Source: Chrysopilus asiliformis
Taxonomy: Eukaryota; Arthropoda; Insecta; Diptera; Rhagionidae
Assembly: GCA_964034945.1 (NCBI GenBank)
Contig: OZ035960.1
Coordinates: forward strand, 52,384,706 to 52,448,705
Length of the DNA stretch: 64,000 nucleotides
Direction of reading: 5' to 3'
The notes below the pieces were generated by a model. That model worked only from the letters and a program-made list of their open reading frames with translations. It ran no database searches and was not told the DNA's origin. The first letter of the stretch is position 1. Each line of letters opens with the position of its first letter. Made by a program: the position numbers and the translations under genes. Shown here piece by piece: positions 22,040-30,400 of this stretch.

Positions 22040-22790
22040 CTTAGTTTATTCAAAAATATCAAAAATATCAAAAACATACAAAATTTGAGATAACTTGAGA
22101 ACGGTAAAAGATATCAATTTACGGTAAATGGCAAAAATGTAGAAAATGTTAACATCTTTAATTATTCTTTTAACTGATTTGTCGAAAAACCGTTAGTTTG
22201 CAAATTATTCGCAAACATATGATTTTTTACATATTAATGAAAATATCTCAATAACGGGAAAAGATAACGGATAACGGTAAAAGACAAAATTGTGCAAAAT
22301 GCCATTCTCATTAATTCACTTCATACATTCAGTCAGCAAAAACCCGTTAATTTTCGAGATAATCGCAAAAAAACTGTTTTTTTTTTTTGGAAATAACGGT
22401 TTATCTCGATAACAGGTTGAGATATCGAGTTATAGCTAAAGACAAAAGTGTGGGAAATTTTATTTTCTCCAAGTTTTGTCATACTTAAGGCCACTAAAAA
22501 ACGCGTAGTTTGGGAGTAAATCGAGAAAAACGAAATTGCGATTTTTGAAAAACCGCCATTTTGGATACTTCCGGTTAACGGATTTCCACCAAAAGTTGAT
22601 AGGATCGTCCCATTTCAGGACCCAACATGCCTAAGAAATTTCATGGCGCTAGGTCTATTAGTTTTTGAGAAATCTTGTCCACAGACTGACAGACAGAACG
22701 ACATTTTTTTAATATGACTCCAATCGACTCAGGAGTGATCGGGAAATGTTTTTTAGGCAAAATTAAGAGGTCGAAATTTTTCATGAATAC
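22040..22790. repeat. Repeat arm, inverted relative to 19022-19560
   Basis: It contains AACGGTAAAAGACAAAATTG, AATTTTCGAGATAATCGC, TTTTTGAGAAATCTTGTCC and a short CTGACAGACAGA tail. It is the reverse-complement counterpart of the copy left of the HDDC2-like exons. Confidence 0.55.
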
Positions 22791-23610
22791 AATACTTTAT
22801 TATACTCCGTAGAAGAAACTAAAAATTGCGAGAAATGCCACGTAAAACTACAAAAATGATTATTTTAAGACTGAGACGACCAGCAGTTGAAATATACCTG
22901 TTTACTCCTTCTAGCTTTGTAGCCGGACAATTGATGATAAATACTATCAATCTAGTCCAAGCTGCAGAGTGATTAGTAGGGCTGCCAAGAATATGCACAA
23001 AAAAGGCGTTTTATGCGCATAAAATATGCAGTAAAAATGGCAAAATATGCACATCTTACCCTGAATTGACACAAAATAAATATTGGCAGCCGAGTTTTAT
23101 GTAAAGGGTGAATTAGATTCCTTGTTTTTGTTTTTGGTTCTTTCTAATATCAGAATTATGGTTTGGGTTCACTAAATTTTCAATAGTTCGGTGGTTTTTG
23201 GCTTGGTTCAAAAGATCCGTTTTCATCCTATGTTCAACAAAAATTTTAATTTTTGTCGGGTCTGCGAAAAACGATACGTAACGCTAATTTTTGCCTTTTC
23301 GAAGTTTTTTTTTTTAAATATTTAAGTTAGATTTAAAACACTATGTAAAGTAAGAAGCACTTTTTATATTTAAATCACTGTACAAACGATATCCCTAAAA
23401 ATAAAATATTATCTACGACATAAGCTAATAACAATTAAGGAACAGATATGCAAAAATAGTCGGTAAATGCTACTTTTGTAGTTCAGTGCTTCCGCGCTGT
23501 TATGATGTGAGGATAAATTAGGTTCGAGATCTGAAAATATGTATATATATAGTTTAATTTTTTAGCTTTGATACTGTTCCAAAAATTGATTAGTGGGTTT
23601 TTGATAATGA
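22791..23610. other. No gene; possible hAT terminus
   Basis: At about 22978-23075, AGGGCTGCCAAGAATATGCA with recurring ATATGCAC words looks like one end of a hAT element. The other end was not found. Confidence 0.35.
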
Positions 23611-23627
23611 CTAGTTATTTTGTTTAC

Positions 23628-23702
23628 CATTTCTAGTCATTGGTGATGATTTTCCATTATCCTGTGGTTGCAAAAGCTGTAAATCAGATGGTTTCGCTTT
23701 AT
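23628..23702 (-). CDS. DIP exon E: membrane-proximal linker
   Basis: 75 bp after a GTTTAG acceptor, reading (H)KAKPSDLQLLQPQDNGKSS then PMTRN. A GTAAAC donor follows. If it is not used, the frame ends nine codons later at a TAG (23611-23613), giving a protein without a membrane anchor. The splice call is inferred from phase only. Confidence 0.6.
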
Positions 23703-26700
23703 CTAAACATAAAAATTGTTATAAAATATTAGATTTTTTGTTATTATAGTTGTTACGAAAAATTGTTATAGTCTTGTCCGATTCACCCAAAGCATTTTTG
23801 GCAATGCATTTGTATTCACCAAAATCTTTCGGTTTGGTCGGACGTATAATTAGCCGCATAACAATTTTGAAAACGTTTTCCAGAGTGACTGATTCATATG
23901 TCCCGCCCTGGATAAATTCTTTTTCTTTCAGCCAGTAATTGACAGAAGTGGGATGTGATTCAGTCACGCATTCCAATACCAATTTCTGGCCAATGTGAGC
24001 GTAAAGGTTTTCGTGTCGTGTCCAAATTGTAGGTGAAACTGAAATTTTAAAACACGGTTCGCTATATAAATTCGATGTTTTAAAAGTAAATATGAAGACA
24101 TCGTACAATTCACGACGAGTAAGACTCTTTTACTAACAGTTGGTGGGACACCGTTCGATGCGATGCATAGATAGGCTCCCATATGGTGTCGATTGACGTT
24201 TTTCAGGGTCAGATTCCTCCCTTCAATGCTGAATACTTCTTTAGTGCCGATCGAAAGGATTGGCTTTTCTTTTTCACGTCGCCAAACAATTGTGGGTGGC
24301 GGAAGACCCGAAGCTGAGCAGGTGAGAGTGACATTTTGGCCTTCTTCCACAACCATATCGTGGCTTGTCTCAAAATCCAGTATATCTGGGGGAACTGAAT
24401 TTTAAAAAAAAATTAAGATTTTTATAAAATTTTAGAAAAAAAAAACTGAAAAAGGTTATTACCTACAACATCCAAGTATCCAACTTGACTTTTCATTGGA
24501 TCCGTATTGATTTGACACATGTACCATCCCCGATCAGATTCCCGAACATCTCGTATCCTTAATTGCCAAATTCTATGTTCGGTGTGACTTATCCCAATAC
24601 GGTGGTTTTTCGTGATTACATGATTTTGAATTGTAAGAATCGTTTGGGTGTCTACACGCAGCCAAGCTACCTTAAATTATTGTATGGTGAAATGAGTAAA
24701 TCTATAAGTAAGTTAAAACATCTTATACTGTATAAATAAAATAAATATAACGTTATAATTGAGTTTAACCGTTAATTTTGTTAAGTACACGTTACAGAAG
24801 TTTAATGTTGCTGCTGTAATTTCGTCTAACAATGGCCACAGAAGTAGCCAATGCCACGCAAGGGTTACAACACTGGAGACAAAACAGTGAATGGGACTAT
24901 TTGAATTAACAAACCTGCACACAAAATGCCTACACACTTTATGCGGTGAATACCCAGATATAAATCAAAGAAGAAAAAAAAATTGTTTAGCGTCCTTTAC
25001 AGTTATGTACAAGTATATCATTTTTTTTAACCAATTTGAATAATTAGTTTATTAACAGAGTTTATTCGTTTCGTTACTTCTATGATTTGGCAAGAATTTA
25101 ATAATTGGTATCGTTAAATAAGCCATTGTTATACTGATATTTCGCGTCAAACAGAAATGAATCGGGAATCAAATTAAACATGTTAAATTGAGCAGAGTCC
25201 GACCGTTTATTCCGCTTCAGCTGCGGCCTCCTTCAGCCGGCCGAAACTGGCCGAAGACGAAGGTTTAAGTGAGGTGTGGAATGGTCAATTATAAAGATAT
25301 TTTTTTAGTCCGAATGTGACTTTTTGCACATCAAATCGATGTTTTTTGGGGGGTTCAAACCTCTATGGCAACACCATAAGATATGGCAATACGATGCCAG
25401 GGCTAAGTTGTCAAACTCGCTCTCTTTCCTAATCGATCCGCCGTCCGGCAGAGTCGGTAAAATTATTACCTCGCAAAATATCGGTGTAAACGAATTCTTT
25501 ATAATAAATATAGTTAGACAAAAGAATATTGACAGTGTTTCTTATTTACTTTCGATCACTCCGCCACACCTCCATTTAGAACCAAAATTTCTAAAAAAGG
25601 AAACGAAGCAAAGAAATGGCTGAAAGAGATCAACAGATGTTCCAGCAACAAAGAATATCTGACTGATTTGTTAAATGAATAAGAAAATTTGTTGAAAATG
25701 GGAAGCAATCAGCGGTGATTTTACTGCAATCGAAATATTAGAGAAATATAATTAACAACTTTTTCTGCGAGTAGAGTAAATGCGGGTATTGCGGACCACC
25801 GTTCCAATTTTTTACTCATATGAGGCAATTATAAGAATTTTTTAAAAAACAGCAGTTGGTCATCCAAGAGAAAAGCGTAACCTTTTAATGTAAAATTAAA
25901 AAATCCTGATCTAATGATTTTTTGTCTTATAAAATCGAAAAATGTGAACATTGACACAATCAGTCAATTTGGTTTTGGTGCGAATAATGTGGACCAATGT
26001 TGTTTGCTCAGATCACACAAACCAATTTTCTTTGTCACTTAAAAAAACACGATTTTTCTGGCAATATGACCTTCCTCAAAAAAAAAAAACGCAAACAATT
26101 GGTTTCACAGATCCAGTATCGCCGGTGCATGTTTGAACATGAACTTGAATTAATTCTCTCGTACAGTTTCTGAGATATTGCAGTGGTCCACATTACCCGC
26201 CTCGTCCGCAATACCCGCACTAACTCTACATCAGCTTTTGAAAATTTTGGCCACGCTGCCCGTGTCAACATTTTCTGCTGAACTTAGAAATGTCCTGAAA
26301 CAAGGTCGTCTAACTAGGCTAGATCTTTTTAGAATTTTCAGAGAAATATCTATAAAACCCGAAGAGACTGTGGACAGGCTAACGGCAACGACTGAATTTA
26401 ATCGTATAGTAAAGGGTCTTTCAACAAGGACATAACAATTTTGTATTTTAATAAAAACGCACCCTAAAACTTTTTTTATGATCTGGCAATGCTAAAATGT
26501 CAGTCAAGGTTTACATTTTTATCATGGTGAAGTTCACGAACAAGCAACGTTTGAAAATTATTAAAACTTACTACCGAAATTCTGAGTCGGTGGTCGCAAT
26601 CGTGTAATCTCGAGAAATGGTCCGCTCATTCGATTTAACGTCGTTGGATTTTTTTTATGGGGTTATGTTAAGTCGATGGTTTATAGGAGCCTCCACACGT

Positions 26701-27362
26701 TCAATGTTACTTGACAAGTATTATTGATGTAAATTTTCGTCAAGTAATATTGATGGAAATTGCCTGCAAACGTAACATTGGAGAGCATCCAAACAATCAA
26801 TGTTACTTGAAACATGAGTCATTCAAGTAAAATTGTCAAGTAACATTGAACATGTGGAGGCGCCTTTAGCCAACAAGCCAACAATGTTAAAGGAGCTCAG
26901 GAACAATATCGAACGCGAAAATGCCTACGTTCCGGCCGATATGTGTGGAAGAGTGGTGGAAAATTGGCTCCAAAGAATCAATCAGTGCAATGCTCGCGGT
27001 GGCCATATGAACGCCATCGAATTTCATACTTAAATGTACCATGTCCACTACACCTGGAATAAATTTCAGCCCGATATCTCAATTATTTTGTGTTTTATTT
27101 AAATACAAAATTGTTATGTTCTTGTTGAAAGACCCGATTTATCTGTTTTCTCGTTTTTATACAGACGTTATCCTCTATTTAAGGCGTGAGGGGAACTTTG
27201 TTAATATGTCTTGGCGCTGCTTTTTATACCCGTATGGTGAAACCAAAGGGTATATTAACTTTGCTTTACCGTTTGTAACGCCAAGATCCCGTCATCACAC
27301 ACAAAAATGAATTACACCAGTGTGTTTAGAATGATAAAAAAATTGAATTTTCCATGTCCGTC

Positions 27363-27442
<80 letters not shown>

Positions 27443-30400
27443 CATCTGTCTGTGGCGCGGATTGCGGGCGCACGGATTGAGCTAGATACTTGAAATTTTG
27501 CGCAGATTCGTTTTTCGTAAAATGCAATGCTAAGTTCGTTAATGGGAAAAAACGGACCATTAGGGGGGGGGGGGGGGGGGTACCCCCCCATACGAACGAA
27601 AACGATTTTTGCGAATATCTCAAAAACGGTGCATCTTATCAAAAAAGTCCAAGAACAAAAGTTATTCAGGATATTATTCTACATAAAACTCCCATACATC
27701 AAAATCCGATTGGAACAAATTTTAAAAAATCTTATTGGAAAGTTTCACTTAAATCACCAATCACCATACGGGTTTTCAATAATTGCCAGATTGGCAATTA
27801 TAGCTTTTGTTATGTTTAGGGTTGCATTTTGCTGCCCGGAATTAAAAAAAACCTCCCGACTCCCTTAAATAGAGGACAGCATACGGGAAGCAAGCTGGGT
27901 TGGAAACTCTAATTTAAGGATGATATTTTGGAAAAACTGCGTAAAGGGGTACCTGCTAAATTATTGTGTCAGGGATTCGAAGTGCACAAATCGACCATAA
28001 CTAGGATCAAAAGGCAGGAAAATACAATCCGAAAGTTTTTCAGCTACAGACCAAAATTAGTCGATTTTTTAATCCAAAATAGGCTCAAAATTGCATGTGT
28101 TAAAATTATACTTGTGCCCAAACTTTTTCCATACCTTAACTTAAAAGTGGATTAGACTTAGGTACTTATTTACTTTTTTGTTTGAAGTTTGTTTTTCTAA
28201 GTTATGTGATTTTTCGAAAAATAAATTACTAATTTTTAATGCAACAACCTCGGTTCCTCCGAATTCTATTAGTTGCGATTACCGAGGGCGTATACTGTAT
28301 TTTAGCTATTGAAAATAATTTCTTGAAAAAAACTAATTTTAGGTGTCAAAAGTCTAAGAAAAGTTCACACGGCAAAAAAATACTTTCGACGTAAAAACCA
28401 TAGAAATAATAAGAGACCTAAATTTCTGTCTTGAAAGTCTATTAACAAAACTAGTTTACGAGAAAATTGAAAAAAAAATATTCTATCGGCCATAGCATTC
28501 ATATTTTAAACCTGATCAGCAGGAATAAATGGTGTATACGACAAAACGATATTCAAGCGATGATATGTAAGTCGCCAAACACAATTTTTTTTGAACAATT
28601 TCGGTTATTCGTTTTACACGGCGCGGTTTGTACTACTTTCGATCGTCGGCAAAAGTGAAGGACTGTAGTTTTCAATCGAAGTGTGAATATTTTCGCCAAT
28701 TTTTTAATGACTTTTGCTTGAAAAGATAATTTCCTTACGGCTCTTTTTTGTCATTTTTTCCTATTGAACATTTTTGATTGTGAAAAAATTGTAATTTCAA
28801 ATTTTAATTCAATCAAAAAACATTCAAATAACCAGAACTAATACGATTTTTCTATATTTCTATTAGAGTCGTTCCGTCAGTTAGCAGTTTTTCCAAAATT
28901 TCAAGTTTTATCTAAAATTCCTCAAAAAAAAAGTCTTTGTGGGGACTAAAATTGAAGTTTACCGAGGCGCCCAGTTACGGCTAAAAATTTTCAGGCACAA
29001 AAATTCATTTTCGACTTTTCTTCTATTTGAAAAAGTAATTGAATTAATTTTAGAAATTATATCTTGTTAAAAGCTTTTATTTAGCTTGCCTTCGTATCTG
29101 TCTGTTTGTTTGTCTGTTTGTCGGTCTGTCAGGATCACATCCCATTTCCACTTTTGCACACATACGTAGTTCCGATGACACTACAATACTTTCACGACAT
29201 CGTCCTTGCAAGGATAACAGAAGGTCCTGTTAGGACAACGTGATTATTCTTTTCCTCAAATTTTCCGGAAAAATCTCATATGGGGGTTTTGTTGGGGTCT
29301 CTGAATCTGATTTTGATGTTAAGAATTCCGTAAGCATGACGGAAGGCCTGTTAGGACAACGTGATTTTCGTTTTCCTCAAATTTTCCGGAAAAATCTCTT
29401 CTGGGGGTTTTGGGGTAGCTGAATCCGATTCTGGGGTTAAGAAGTCGGTAAGGGTAACGGAAGGTCCTGTAAGAATAATGTGATTATCCTTTTCCTCAAA
29501 TTTCCCGAAAATAAATCTCATTTTGGGGTCACTGAATCCAAGTCTGGCATTAAGAAGACTGTAAGGATAACGGAAGGTTCTTTAAGGATAACGTGATTAT
29601 GGTTTCTCTCAAATTTTCCGGGAAAAATCTCATCTGGGGGTTTTTGGGATAGCTGAATCCAATTCTGGAGTTAAAAAGTCGGTAAAAATATCTCAGAGGC
29701 ATCAAGGATATATACCGTATGCGTCATAAAAATCTGGAATCTAGTACTGGAAGTATTTTCAAGGAGATAACGGTTGCTTATTAATTTGTATTACGTTTGA
29801 AAGGATTTGTAGATACAACTTCGTACATAATTGAGTCAATAAATTAAATGTTAGCAACATGAGGGAGGTTCGAAAAGTGAAAATCATAAAGTTGGTCCAC
29901 GCGCGGAGGTCTAATAAGGCGATTTCCAATGAATTAAACGTAGCGTTGTCAACTGTTTATGCTGTAAGAGCGACTTGTTTGGCCAGGGGAATAGTTAGGC
30001 CGCAATCTGGAAGCGGTAGACCCATTTCAGTAAGGACTCCAGTGTTGATTAGGGCAATCAAAGGAAGGATCAGAAGGAATCCGGTAAGGACATCTTGGAG
30101 AGTCATGTAAAACCATCGATAGAGTCAACCTACGGTAATAATGTGTTTTACGTGTTTCAACAAGACGGGGCGCCGTGCCACACTGCCAGAAGTACCCAAA
30201 TTTGGATAATTTAAAAAATCAATAATTTAAAAAAACTTCTGGTCTAAGGACATGTGGTCACCGAGACCTTAATCCCTTGGATTTTTTAATATGGGCATAT
30301 GTTCCAGGCTAAGACTGGAGCTATGGCTTACAGTAATATGCAAGCCCTGAAGTCCACCATTACCATCGCATGGAACAACAAGCCGGAGTCTTATTTAATA

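Larger units (their letters stand above)
26412..27137 (+). mobile_element. Tc1/mariner relic, AAGGGTCTTTCAACAAG ends
   Basis: Left end AAGGGTCTTTCAACAAGGAC after TA (26410-26411); the right end reads GGGTCTTTCAACAAGAACAT in reverse complement near 27137. It belongs to the same family as 56907-59108. The transposase inside has lost most of its middle and carries a MITE. Confidence 0.65.

Noticed and set aside
29060..29690. Tandem repeats considered as a CRISPR array
   Set aside because: Units are about 113-122 bp, diverged throughout, and lack the short repeat/spacer pattern; the window is eukaryotic.
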